Source of the DNA: Limnephilus marmoratus
Taxonomy: Eukaryota; Arthropoda; Insecta; Trichoptera; Limnephilidae
Direction: 5' to 3'
NCBI GenBank assembly: GCA_917880885.1
Contig: OU862930.1
Span: 30,696,040 to 30,760,039 of the forward strand
Length of the DNA stretch: 64,000 nucleotides
The notes under the pieces were generated by a model that made no database searches, was not told where the DNA came from, and worked only from the letters and a program-made list of their open reading frames with translations. The position numbers and the translations under genes were made by a program. This document shows, one piece after another, positions 1 through 10,640 of this stretch. Each line of letters starts with the position of its first letter. Positions within the stretch are counted from its first letter, which is position 1.

Positions 1-10
1 CCGTTTATTA

Positions 11-112
11 AGGGAACGTACCCATACTACGTGACCAATTTTTGCAATTTTTAACCCCCCTCCCCTCAGTGACAAAAACCTAAGGCCGCCGCCGCTCATT
101 TGTACCGAGCGT
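11..112. mobile_element. Left half of a TTA-flanked MITE, split by a hAT element
   Basis: This is the first half of a short terminal-inverted-repeat element; the other half is at 2849-2901. The end reads AGGGAACGTACCCATACTAC and its reverse complement closes the element near 2901. TTA flanks both outer ends (8-10 and 2902-2904), as in PIF/Harbinger-type insertions. A second, uninterrupted copy lies at 52075-52245, and both halves here align to it in reverse complement. The family assignment is inferred from the 3-bp TTA duplication only. Confidence 0.75.
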
Positions 113-2840
113 CAGTCCTGGATTTGTCAATAAGCCTTATAGGCCGCGGCCTAGGGGCGGCAGAGTTCAGGGGGCGGCGCTCGCTCGCTTTGGTAAGCCG
201 TTTATTTTGTGTACGATTATAAATAACATAAAAGTCACTGTGGATAGATAGAGTTTTCTATCTATTAACCTTTAGAAGCCCAGTGGTCACCGCAGATTTG
301 TGTCGTTCAATGCCCAACGGTCCAATACGGGACCGGTGATTGTGGTGCGAATATTTCACAAGAAAGGCTTTGTCACTGGGCTACCTACCTTTATTGCACG
401 AGCGTTTAAGGGGAGAAATAGGTGTAGGATCTCGTTTTTTTAGTGATTTTCATGATTTTTTAAAAAACATAAGGAATACCGGTCAGTGGTTGAGTGGGCA
501 TAGCGCTTGGGTCCCACCTGGGCGTCACGTAATCGATTCCTCGGCTGACTAAGTCTAAGTCAAAGTCCTTCATTACAACACAAGCAACATTTTCGGCTTT
601 CTGTGGTGGTAGTACGAGATTTTCAAACATTGTTGGGTTATTCGTAACCCGGGAATGTTTGTCTTTCTTTTAAAAAAAAAATATACATGTACAATAATGT
701 ACATATTTTATTTATACCTTGCGGTCATTTTACATATATATACTCAAGAATATATTCTAAAATTTTCAAATATTTTCATCAAAAAATAACGCAGATATCA
801 AATGCCGCGCATTGTAAGTCGCCATCCGGCAGGACAATTTGTGTAACTCCTGGAGGTCACAATTTTCATCCGAAATCAATTTTTCAAAAAAAATTGTTTT
901 TTATATGTTTTTCTTCTATTTGAACCTCACCTTTTACAAAAAAACTCGAGAGATGTGAAAATTTATTATTCATGATTTCTAACATCCTTTTGAATGTTTT
1001 TTTGCCATAAAAATAGTTAAAATAAAGATATTGTTTAGGATTGGGGTTCAAATAGAGCGCATTTATATAAAGAAACTATGTGCTGAGTTTGATAAAGATT
1101 GATATAAAAAACTGTAGGAGCTAGAGGTTACACAAATTCTAAAAAGTACTTTCCAGAAAAATGCGTTTGAAAAAAAAGAATGGCAGTAAGATAGTGGTAT
1201 TTCGACCGAAGGACACTCACTCAAACGCATATAACTTTTAAATGGCGTGGAATTTTTATTTGAAATTTCCAGAAAATATTTTTGAATTAGATGTCCCAGC
1301 ATGCGTTGCTATGCCATTTATTAAAAAAAATGTTTCTCCCTGCGTGTCCTTTCCCATTCGTCCCATTTCCCATCCGCCTCCCCTTTCTCTCCCGCGTCCC
1401 CTAGCCCTCTGGCGTTCCCACTCCTACACCTTTCCTCTTCCCACTCCACTCCCCCCTTCCCCCGTTCCGCGAATGTTTTCCTCGCCCCTCCCAGGTTCCC
1501 CTCCCCCCTCCCGCATTTCATACATTCATTCTCGGTACATTCAGTTTTCAAACAGCTCACGTGCCACCTATTGCAATTCTTTTACACATTTCATAATTCC
1601 AGAGCTCCTATATGTTATTCTTATGTATGAGCTATATTATTGTAAAGTTTCATTAAAATCCATTCAGTAGTTTTTTGCGTGAAAGAGTAACAAACATACA
1701 TCCATACAAACTTTCTCCTTTATAATATTGGTAAGATAGTTCTACCATCGATTTATAAAAAAAAATTTTTTTTTTAAGCCTCTACGCCTATTTCCCCCTT
1801 AAAGGAACCTTTAGACGCTCACTGATTCCGTACGGCACTGCGGATTGCGTCGTGCGATTGTAGTGCGAATATTTCACAAAAAAATGCTTGGGCAGTGGGC
1901 TACCTTTATTTGGTTAGGTACCAATCGTATTTTGAAAAGTTATTTTGGAAAGACTAAATAAAGTGAGTGCTCAGATCCACAGCTCATATTTTGATTTAAT
2001 GATGGTATCTGAGTTTTATGAATTTCTTCTCGAGTTTATACCAGAGCAAGAAAACTTTGATTATTTCGAAGAAAGTGCAATTGAAGTGAGCGCACATAAG
2101 CAATATCAGGGCGACATTCAGAGTAAGATGACCCTAAGAGAAAATACTTTATAGACGAAACATAAATTGAGGATATTGAAACAACTTCCTGGCTGAGATA
2201 TGAATTAGAGAGAAGGCATAAAACTTCAAAGAATTTTTTTTTTTTTAATGGGTGAACTTTCAACAGAAAGAGTCTCAGTAAAAGCCCAGTCTCTTGTGCA
2301 ATAATTTAGAAGACGATTTAGTTCAGGAATGGGAACACTTTCAAGGTCACCTTTTCTCTAATAAGATGGCAGATAAATCTGAATCTACATCATTACTGAA
2401 TCTTTCTAAGGAAAGTTTTTGTGAAAACCCAATGTGTGCAACGTTTACCCAAACTTGGATATAGCTCTCCGCGTCGCAATTTTTTTTGTTTAAAGCGGGT
2501 GAAGAAATACCAAAAGTCTTCACTATCGCAAGAAAAAGTTTACTCTTCGGATCTTCTAGGCATAGAAGCAACCATGAAGCTATTATAAATGATTTTGTCA
2601 AATAAAAAATCCCGTAAAATTTTTAATTCTTGTTTCATGTTACACTTTTATTTTACGAATAATTCATTCTATATTTCATTTTTAATTACCTACTTAACGT
2701 ATATTTGAATATTTATTTTTAAAATTGTGCGTCACCTAATAAAAGCCTACAAGTGAGTGATCATGGTAAGTGGCGACAAGGAGGAAGGGGCGGCGCAAAT
2801 GAAGTGGCCTATACTGATGAAAAGTGCAAATACGGCCCTG
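113..2840 (+). mobile_element. hAT element copy 1, nested in a MITE, with perfect 8-bp TSD
   Basis: The element begins CAGTCCTGGATTTG and ends in the inverted counterpart of CAGGGCCGTATTTG, a typical hAT terminus. It is flanked by a perfect 8-bp duplication CCGAGCGT (105-112 and 2841-2848), the hAT signature. The inside is decayed. Near 2448-2600 the plus strand still encodes a shifted remnant resembling the hAT transposase C-terminal dimerisation region (P-N-L-D-I-A-L-R, later I-I-N-D-F). A C-rich dispersed repeat occupies about 1240-1735. No intact transposase remains. Confidence 0.8.
1240..1735 (+). repeat. Dispersed repeat with pyrimidine-rich core, copy 1
   Basis: This is one of four related copies in the window; the others are near 16690-17090, 31925-32095 and 55500-55745. 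Shared parts are a terminal block around G-G-T-T-C-C-C-G-G-C in the better copies, a block that reads as a start of GTTTCTCCC, a long C/T-rich stretch, and a tail resembling AAAATCCATTCAGTAG followed by an ACATACATCC-type run. The tail style is that of common insect SINE/LINE or Helitron-like repeats. I cannot assign the family. Confidence 0.5.
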
Positions 2841-2848
2841 CCGAGCGT

Positions 2849-2901
2849 AGTATTTTGAAGACCTCCCCCCCGAACAGGTCACGTAGTATGGGTACGTTCC
2901 C
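2849..2901. mobile_element. Right half of the split TTA-type MITE
   Basis: This half continues the MITE after the hAT insertion and ends GGTACGTTCCC next to TTA. Together with 11-112 it aligns end to end, in reverse complement, with the copy at 52075-52245. Confidence 0.7.
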
Positions 2902-2904
2902 TTA

Positions 2905-5054
2905 TTAGAGAAAACGTAACCTTGAAAGTGTACCCATTCCTAAACTAAATCGTCTTGTAAATCAATGCACAAGAGACTGAGCTTTTTCTGAGACTCATTG
3001 TGTTGAAAGTTCACCCATTTATTAAAAAATATTTTTTTTCTTTAAAGTATTATGCTTTCATATTATGCCTTATGCCTTCGCATATGCCTCTCTCTAATTC
3101 AAATCTCATCCAGGAAGTTGATTCAATACCCTCACTTGATGTTTCGTCTATAAAGTTTCTTCTCTTTGGGTCATCTTACTTTGAATGTCGCCCTCACATT
3201 GCTAAATTGCGCTCATTTCAATTGCACTTTCTTCGAAATAATCAAAGTTTTCTTGCTCTGGTATGATAAACTCGAGAAGAGATCCACAAAAATCAGATAC
3301 CGTCAGTAAATCACCAGATGAGCTCTGAATCTGAGCACTCATTTTATTAAGTCCGAAATAGCATTCCAAAATATGATTAGTAACCAAAGGTAAAAACTGC
3401 CCAAGCATTTTTTGTGAAATATTCGCACCATAATCGCACGACACAATCCGCGGAGCCGTATGGGATCACTGGATCCCTAAAGGTTTCATTAAGGTAGGAA
3501 AAAGGCGTAGAAGCTGCAAAAAATTATATTTTTTCATAAATCGATGGTAGAACCATTCAAAAATATTTTCTGTAACTTACAAACCAAAATTCCACGCCAC
3601 TTAAAAGTTTAAACGCGTTTGAGTGAGTGTCCCTCGGTCGAACTACCGCCATTTTACTTCCACTTTTATTTTCAAACGCATTTTTCTCGAAATTACCATT
3701 TTAGAATTTCTGTAACCTCTAGCTCCTACAGTTTTTTATCAATCTTTATTAACTCAGCACATAGTTTCTTTATATAAACGCGCTATATTTGAACACTAAA
3801 TCCTAAACAATATCTGTTTTTATGGCAAAAAAACGTTTAAAAGAATGTTAAAAAATCATTAGTTTTAATTATTAGTAAATTTTCACATTTCTCAAAAAAA
3901 TATTAATTTTCGATTTTTTTGTAAGAAGTACAACAAGTAAGACTTATAAAAAACTTGTCCAGCCGGATGGCGACTTACAATGCGCGGCAGTTGATATCTC
4001 CGTTATTTTTTGAGGAAAATTTTTGAAAATTTTAGAATATACTCTTGAAAACACATATTATGTAAAATGACCGAAAGGTATAAATAAAAAATACATATTC
4101 CTTATGTATTTAACCCGTTTAATCACAGGAGACCAGATTTGTCCCAACGCACATAGGTCTCACATAAGACGCCGTAACTCCCTTACTATCATAGTTAGAA
4201 ATATGTTCTAATCGGTGTTAGAAAGGAAAAACATCATGCTTTATATTCCAATCTAAAAAATAGCCACAAAAAAAGTAAAATGTACACTTTTATGTACACA
4301 AAGTTTTGAATCGCAAATTGAAAAAAGTATTTGAAATTTCGGGAATTTTTTTAAAAAAATTTTCATATAGCGACAAAAAATTGAGGTTACAATATGTGTT
4401 ATTTATACATTTGTCTAATAAAATATGCATGTGTTTTTATTTTTTTTTATTATCAGTAACTTTAGTTAGAAAAAACATAAGGTGAGCCATTTTGAAAACT
4501 TTTTTATGTTTGTATGCAAAAATTTTATAATTTAAAAAAAATATATATTTTTCAAATTGTATAATTTGAAAGCGTATTTCATCACCTTTCTAAAACAGTT
4601 TTTGGTTTTTGAATGTGCTCAGAAATATTCCAAATATTTGCATTTTATTGTAAAGCGAAAATATTTTGATCATCCGAAAAAAAAGACAAATTTTTGAAGG
4701 GTTAAAAAAATAATGAAAATCACTAAAAATACGAGGTCCTACACCTATTTCTCCCCACGCTCGTGCAATAAAGATAGCCCAATGCCAAAGCCTTTTTTGT
4801 GAAATATTTGCACCACAATCACCGGTCCCGAATTGAACTGTTGGGCATTGAACGACACAAATCCACGGTCCCGTATGTCTGGAGGGGCGTCTAAAGGTAA
4901 ATAGATTGAAAACTCTTTCTATCCACAGTGATTTTTGTTGTCGTTTATAATCGTACACAAAATTAACGGCTTACCAAAGCGAGTGAGCGCCGCCCCCTGA
5001 ACTCTGCCGCCCCTAGGCCGCGGCCTATAGGGCCTATTGACAAATCCAGGACTG
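2905..5054 (-). mobile_element. hAT element copy 2, inverted relative to copy 1
   Basis: The sequence is the reverse complement of copy 1: 2905-2945 matches 2320-2365 and the right end (CAAATCCAGGACTG at 5041-5054) matches the terminus at 113. Its other end is not seen here. The MITE lies directly at its left edge, so the MITE probably inserted into copy 2, whose remainder lies left of the window. A minus-strand remnant around 3202-3444 (E-Q-E-N-F-D-Y-F-E-E-S-A-I-E) matches the plus-strand remnant at 2041-2090 of copy 1. All frames are broken. Confidence 0.7.
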
Positions 5055-7852
5055 CCATTGGTCAGGCGAACCTGCATAGGTCTCGGGTGGCCACCCTGGA
5101 GACCCAGCGGGTGATGTCTGACCTTGGCATAGACATCATGCTTATTCAGGAGCAATACGTGTGGCAAGGCAAAACTCCTGGAATTAATAGTCTGGGTGCG
5201 GTGCTCGAGGTGGGTTCCTCTCCGGGTGCGTGTGTCCTGGTCAATACTTCCTTGATCAGACCCCTCCTCTTGGGAGGGCTCTCAAACGAGAACCAAACCT
5301 GTGTATCCATTAAATTAGCTAACACGGAAATCATCGTGATCTCCGTTTACTTTAAATACGGTAATCCTGTTGAACCGCATATTTTGAGCTTAACGCGAGC
5401 GCTTCACAAATTAAGAGGTCGAAACGTAATTATCGGTGGAGATTTCAACGCGCGATCGCCGCTCTGGTTCGACTATAACGGAATTCGGACGGAAAAATCC
5501 TTTGCTGTCGAAGACCTTATTGCGGCGCAAGGTCTGTTCATCCTCAATGAACCGGGCATGCTCTCTACTATTTCAGGAGCCGGAGGCGAAAGCAACATTG
5601 ATCTCACTCTATGTTCTAGATCTGTTGCGTCTAAAATATCTCAGTGGAAAGTTAACGAGTGTGCGTTAGTCTCTGATCATAGACTTATAACCTTTTCTGT
5701 GGGTATTCCAAAGACAGAAGCTCCACGGTCTACGTGGAATTTCAGAACCACAAGGGTGGATTGGAATAAATTCGGGGAGGCGCTACGTCAATCATTAAGG
5801 GGCTTTCACGACGTAGCAGCTAGGGAACCGGACAATTTGGGGAATTTTTTCAGCGCGGCGGTGGTATCGGCCGCAGAAGCCTCTTTGGGAAGAACTAACC
5901 CTAAAAAGGCTATTAGGACGCCGTGGTGGACACAAGAGCTGACTTTGCTGAAGGGTATATTTAAAAGCGCTTACAGGAATCTCAGTGTGGTCAAGCAGAG
6001 TTTATGCTCGCCCGAAGAGGCTATTGTCCTACAAGCCCGCTTTAGGGCCGCACGAGGTGCCTATCGCTCGGGTGTCCTTTCGGCAAACGCCAACCCGTGG
6101 GAAATCCACAGCGTCGTTGGCAAAACGGGAAAAGGATCTGAAAGTTACTTGTCGAGCGTGGTGCTCGGTAACATTGAGAGTGTCGATGTTACCTCTACTC
6201 TTGAAACACTTCTGGGCAAGTTAGTTCCGTTAGACTCAGTAATAGGGGAAAGTGTTCACCATAAACAGATTAGAAATCTGTCACGGCTACCACCTAGTGA
6301 GCCCGCCCAGGGGAACGGCATGCCACCGTTAAGTCGAATTGAAGTGGAGATAATAATTAAGGGTTTGGGTCCGAAAAAGGCACCGGGATTTGATAGATTG
6401 AATGGAATAATTGCGAAGAATGTCTGGATCCATGCCAAAGAGGAGTTCTACCAGGTGTTGGAGACGTGCTTGCGTAGGGGGAAATTCCCTACGGAATGGA
6501 AGAAGGGCGTGCTCCGGATTATACCAAAGGGCAACGGCAAGCCGAAGACGGACATAGGAGCTTATAGGCCTATAACATTATTTCCAATTCTAGGCAAAAT
6601 ATTGGAAAACATCATCAAGCACCGTCTACACCTCACCCTAACGCCGCCCAGCGATCTTCAATTCGGCTTTGTCCCCGGCAAATCCACGGAGCACGCCATT
6701 AAATAATATGCGCTTGAATGGGTGAGGGTATGCCAAAAGAGGTACGTCATAGGCATCTTCTTGGATATCTCGGGTGCCTTTGATCACGCGTGGTGGCCGA
6801 TGAAACTTACCAAGCTGAAAAGCAGGAATTGCCCGCGTAAACTGTTTGAAATTATTAGTGACTACCTAAGTTGTAGGACAGTTATCATAGGGCACGGGGA
6901 CGTTTTAATGACCCGAACAGTCAGCATGGGATGTCCGCAGGGGTCGGTCCTCGGAAACGACCTGTGGAAAATCTTGTTTGACGACTCCTCCAGGTTGCCC
7001 TTGCCTGAAGGTTGTATTTCGGTCGACTACGTAGATGACAAATTGTTTTTGGTCTCTGGGGACAGTAGAAGGGAAGTGGAATCTAAGGCTGAAGAAGGTT
7101 TACAGGTGATCCTTGAATGGGGACAGAGAAATAGACTGAACTTCGTTCCCCACAAGACCGTGGGCCTCCTCATGAAGGGCATGCTCAGCCGAGGCAGGAA
7201 TCCTTTCATCAGAATGGGAGGCTCACCCATCCGATTTGCAGAAAACACCAGGTATTTAGGCGTAATTTTGGACAGATCTTCTTCGTTCCTAGCCCACGTC
7301 AAGAACGCCTCCGACAGGGCTCAGACCCTGTTTCAGAAACTGAGAAGACTCTCAATAGCCGAGTGGGGATTGCGCTCTCCGGCGATTCGCCTGCTGTACA
7401 GAGGGGTATATGTGTCGCAAGTATCATATGCTGCCTCTGTGTGGGAGCATTGCTTGGATAACGTCTTGATAAACTCGGCTCTTAAACGGGGTCAGCGGAC
7501 TCCCCTGTTGGCGCTCTTGGGCGCTTATAGGACTGTGGCCTCAGATGCACTACCGGTTCTGGCCGGCGCTCTGCCGATTGACCTTGAAATTAGGGAAATA
7601 TTGACCAAAAAGGAACTTATTAGAGGCAGGGCTGCTGTCCACCTGGGTGTCGAGCTGACACCGGGAGGAGTCGTGGCCCTCCCTGGCTTGCTCAAAGCGA
7701 TGCGCGAGAGGACGCTGAGTGCATGGCAAGAGCGATGGGATAGGTCGACGAAGGGCAGATGGACATTCTCCTTCTTTCCTTCAGTAAATTTTTCCTTAAA
7801 TTCAGAATGGAAGGGGCATACATTAAACTAGATCACTACATAACGCAGATGC

Positions 7853-8718
7853 ACAATAATAACTTTTAATAACAAACTTACGTACTTTTATAATAGCAAA
7901 AAAAAATAATAATTACAAGAAATTTACTGATTTTTATACTAACCGCAAAAAAAATGTTTTACACCTCTGCCGACCGGTTTGCTTCGAGTATGTTTATAAT
8001 AATGTTTTGGGTAATATTGTGAGAATAATTTCTGAAACTACTCTAGCCTAAGACCAATACGAATATACTGGTTTTACTCCTTGTGTTGTGCCAACATATG
8101 TCTGTCATGCTGTTTATTATTTTATATACTATATACTTGCAAGGCCGTAGCCAGGGGGGGATCAGGGGGGGATCAGGGGGGATTGATCCCCCCCCGAAAT
8201 CTAATAAAGCGCACTGAAAATATGACATTTCAAGTGATTTTGCTATAAGGATAGATTGTTTCAAAAAAATTGATGAATTCACCAAATATTTTTAAGTTTA
8301 TTTTCACTATCTGTGTAAGTTCTATTCAAGTTCTGTGATTATTTCAGTTTCATGCAGCAACTGGCCTACGATGATTTAATAATGATGATCAGCTTTGTTC
8401 GAGTTTCCAAAATCATAAATCCACATTATCATTATATCCCCAACCCCCGCAAGGTCGAAAACTTTTTTTATATTTTTCGTTAGATTCCCAATCTAAACAA
8501 CATATACCATAATCGCTACTACATGACCTTTTGCGCGGTTAACCCTCACTGACTTGACTATAAACACTGTTTCACCAAACAAAACCCCCCCCGAAATTTT
8601 TCTCTAGCTACGGCCTTGTATACTTGTTATGCTTCTACATACTTGTTATAATGCTCCTGTACAATTTACCTTACATGTAAAAGCCATCAAGGCGTAAACA
8701 AATAAATAAAATAAATAA
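7853..8718 (+). mobile_element. 5'-truncated CR1/L2-type LINE tail inserted in the R1 element
   Basis: Mostly 3' UTR. It ends with an AAAAGCC..TCAAGGCG motif followed by an AAATA-type tail, which also occurs inverted at the start of the insert at 12961. The insertion duplicates only ATGC (7849-7852 and 8719-8722). It separates the R1 reverse transcriptase from its zinc knuckle. A hAT MITE (8140-8618) lies inside it. Confidence 0.7.
8140..8618. mobile_element. hAT-type MITE with 8-bp TSD
   Basis: A 479-bp element with ends CAAGGCCGTAGCC and GCTACGGCCTTG, flanked by a perfect 8-bp duplication TATACTTG (8132-8139 and 8619-8626). It carries a GGGGGGATCA-type short direct repeat near the left end and no coding potential. 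Length, TIR and TSD fit a non-autonomous hAT. Confidence 0.85.
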
Positions 8719-9006
8719 ATGCTTTCTGGGCATGGGGAATTCAGAAGTCGGCTTCATAGCTTGACCCTCTCTCCTCACCCAAACTGCGCATGCGGTGATA
8801 CTTACCAAGACGCCAGGCACATTCTGTGGCACTGCGAGTTGATGAAGGAAGCACGAGAGGAAATGTTGGATGGCTTGCGCGGAATAACAAGACCAGCGTG
8901 GAATCCTGACCTTGTGTCGAACAAAGAGAATTTCGAATGCTTGAAAAAGTTTGTCAAGACCTGGGTAGAGAGATGGCCTGTACTTAGAGTCGCCGACCTA
9001 GACTAA

Positions 9007-10640
9007 ATTCATCTTTGTTTCAGGTGCTACATGTATTGCTCCCGTCTTCTTCGGTCCTCCTCAATTACTCTTTATATAGTGAATATGCCTTGAACTATCT
9101 GTAGTATAACTTATGTAACCTATAATTTGCTGATAACGTTTGACTATTTTTTCTTCTTCTCTGGTCTCTGCTAACAATGATTTATGTTTTTACCTTGACA
9201 GGTCATGTTCTATCTTGGTGAGCGATGGTAGTGATGACACAATCGCTTGATACATTATCACTATACTGATTTTGTAATTATGTTTCACATGTATAAATGC
9301 TCTTATTATTTTCTATTTTTCTTTATTAGTTTTGGTTTCCATTCTTTGGTGGCGCAACAGAACTGTACATGTTATGCATCGTCGTTCCCCCATAGAAAGG
9401 GGGTGGGATAGACCCTGTCCATGCACATTGCCAGGTGAACACACACCGGAGCGGTCTTCCCGTGATCCGCCTGCGCCTCCCCCATCGACATGCGTTGGCC
9501 TGAGGCGTAACCGTGCGGTCTCGGTGTCCTTCCGTTCCCCCTCCGGTAACCCGACGCTCATCTTTTCCTAAAGGTCTTCAAAAACTTCTCCTTCTCTCCC
9601 AAGTACATTTCTTTGAGGCAAAATCGGGGAACCGGCTAAAGGACGCGGACTTCAAGCATCGTCTGCGGTTGGGTCGATAGCTATACGCATTCTCATTGGG
9701 ACTGCCCGGTGGTCTATGGAATACTTTCTCTGGCTTTTCTTTTTATATATTTTATTTTCTTTCCGCTATTATAGTAATTACTTACATTATAAAATAATCA
9801 CATAACTGTTTTTCCTCATTACTTATTTTATTTACAGAAGGTTTCTTCGACTGGTCATAGCCGTCATATTTATTTTTCTTTTTCTTTTACTAACACTATT
9901 ATCTCCTTTTGATGTTACCTATTTTCAGAAGAACTATTCCACGGGCTGCTACTTCTATTTATCTTTTGTATAAGGTTAATGTAAGTACTTGCATACTGCT
10001 TACTAACCCCGTATGCATGGACATTGGAGGGTCTAGAGTCGTTCAAATAAATGTTGCTTCGTTCAAAAAAAGGAGAGTCTTGAGGTTTGCGGTGAAGGAG
10101 GAAACCATATGTTTCCTTATAACGCCGTTGGGAAAGTGGTGGGTCCCCTCCAATGTTCATTGAATCCTATCGCATCGCGTTTAATTTTTTTTTTGTATTT
10201 GTCTTTTTCTTTTGACCACTTGGTCAAGGCGGGGGGGAATGTTCATGCCTTTATTGTTACATGTGGTTCTTTTCTATTGTGTGCCCTGTGCCATAATAAG
10301 TTCAGTTGAATTCACCATGCCGCAAAGGACTTAAGTCCTAAAACCGCACCGCTTTTACAGTTGTAATAATCAAACCGCCAACAGAACTTTTAAACCGCAG
10401 CTATTCGCAAGTAACATCGCCACGCGTCACCTATTCTCGCTTATTATTTCGCGATCAAACGTTCATTCCCAATCGCCATTCCCTTCCAAAATCTCTCCAA
10501 ACTAACATACCTACCTTTCCAGTGAACACTGAACAAAGAGGGAAGCAGGCTGGGTAAGTGCGATTAAAACATAATAAAATATGTAGATAAGAACCGCATA
10601 CATTCCACAACATACAGCAACAGTTGATCCCTCGATCCAT
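9007..10640. other. Stretch without a recognised gene; R1 3' UTR then unknown
   Basis: The first several hundred bases are probably the R1 LINE 3' UTR, including a GC-rich part at 9330-9580. The rest is AT-rich with no convincing coding sequence. A 12-base inverted pair (around 10021 and 10145) is the only structure noted. From about 10640 the decayed end of the gene A finger array begins. Confidence 0.4.

Larger units (their letters stand above)
5060..9006 (+). pseudogene. R1-clade ORF2: endonuclease, reverse transcriptase, zinc knuckle
   Basis: This decayed ORF2 would nick target DNA and reverse-transcribe the element RNA. The endonuclease shows I-Q-E near 5140, G-G-D-F-N-A-R-S near 5436, and S-D-H-R near 5674. 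The reverse transcriptase shows A-P-G-F-D, Y-R-P-I-T-L-F-P, F-L-D-I-S-G-A-F-D, G-C-P-Q-G-S-V-L-G and the active site as Y-V-D-D instead of the usual Y-A-D-D (near 7024). One in-frame TAA at 6704-6706 breaks it; the frame continues unchanged to 7831. A frameshift near 7815 and the insertion 7853-8718 follow. The tail at 8719-9006 carries the C-x-C-x(8)-H-x(4)-C knuckle (N-C-A-C-G, H-I-L-W-H-C). Long open stretches suggest a fairly young copy, but it is not functional. Confidence 0.85.
5055..9660 (+). mobile_element. R1-clade non-LTR retrotransposon (5'-truncated, interrupted)
   Basis: A LINE with apurinic-type endonuclease, reverse transcriptase and a C-terminal CCHC zinc knuckle, the domain order of the R1/TRAS/SART group. 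The hAT terminus ends at 5054, and endonuclease-like coding starts immediately after it (G-Q-A-N-L-H-R-S-R at about 5060), so the upstream ORF1 and 5' UTR are missing here. It is interrupted at 7853-8718 by a LINE tail. The 3' UTR runs from 9007; its exact end was not found and 9660 is a guess. Confidence 0.8.

Noticed and set aside
1242..1670. Proline/serine-rich 142-codon frame
   Set aside because: It is the C/T-rich core of a dispersed repeat found four times; no conserved protein pattern.
9313..9571. Overlapping open frames in a GC-rich stretch after the R1 ORF
   Set aside because: Frames are open on both strands through base composition; the position fits the LINE 3' UTR.
10015..10160. 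Possible small MITE with inverted GGACATTGGAGGG ends
   Set aside because: Only about a dozen bases match, no target duplication is visible and no second copy is in the window.
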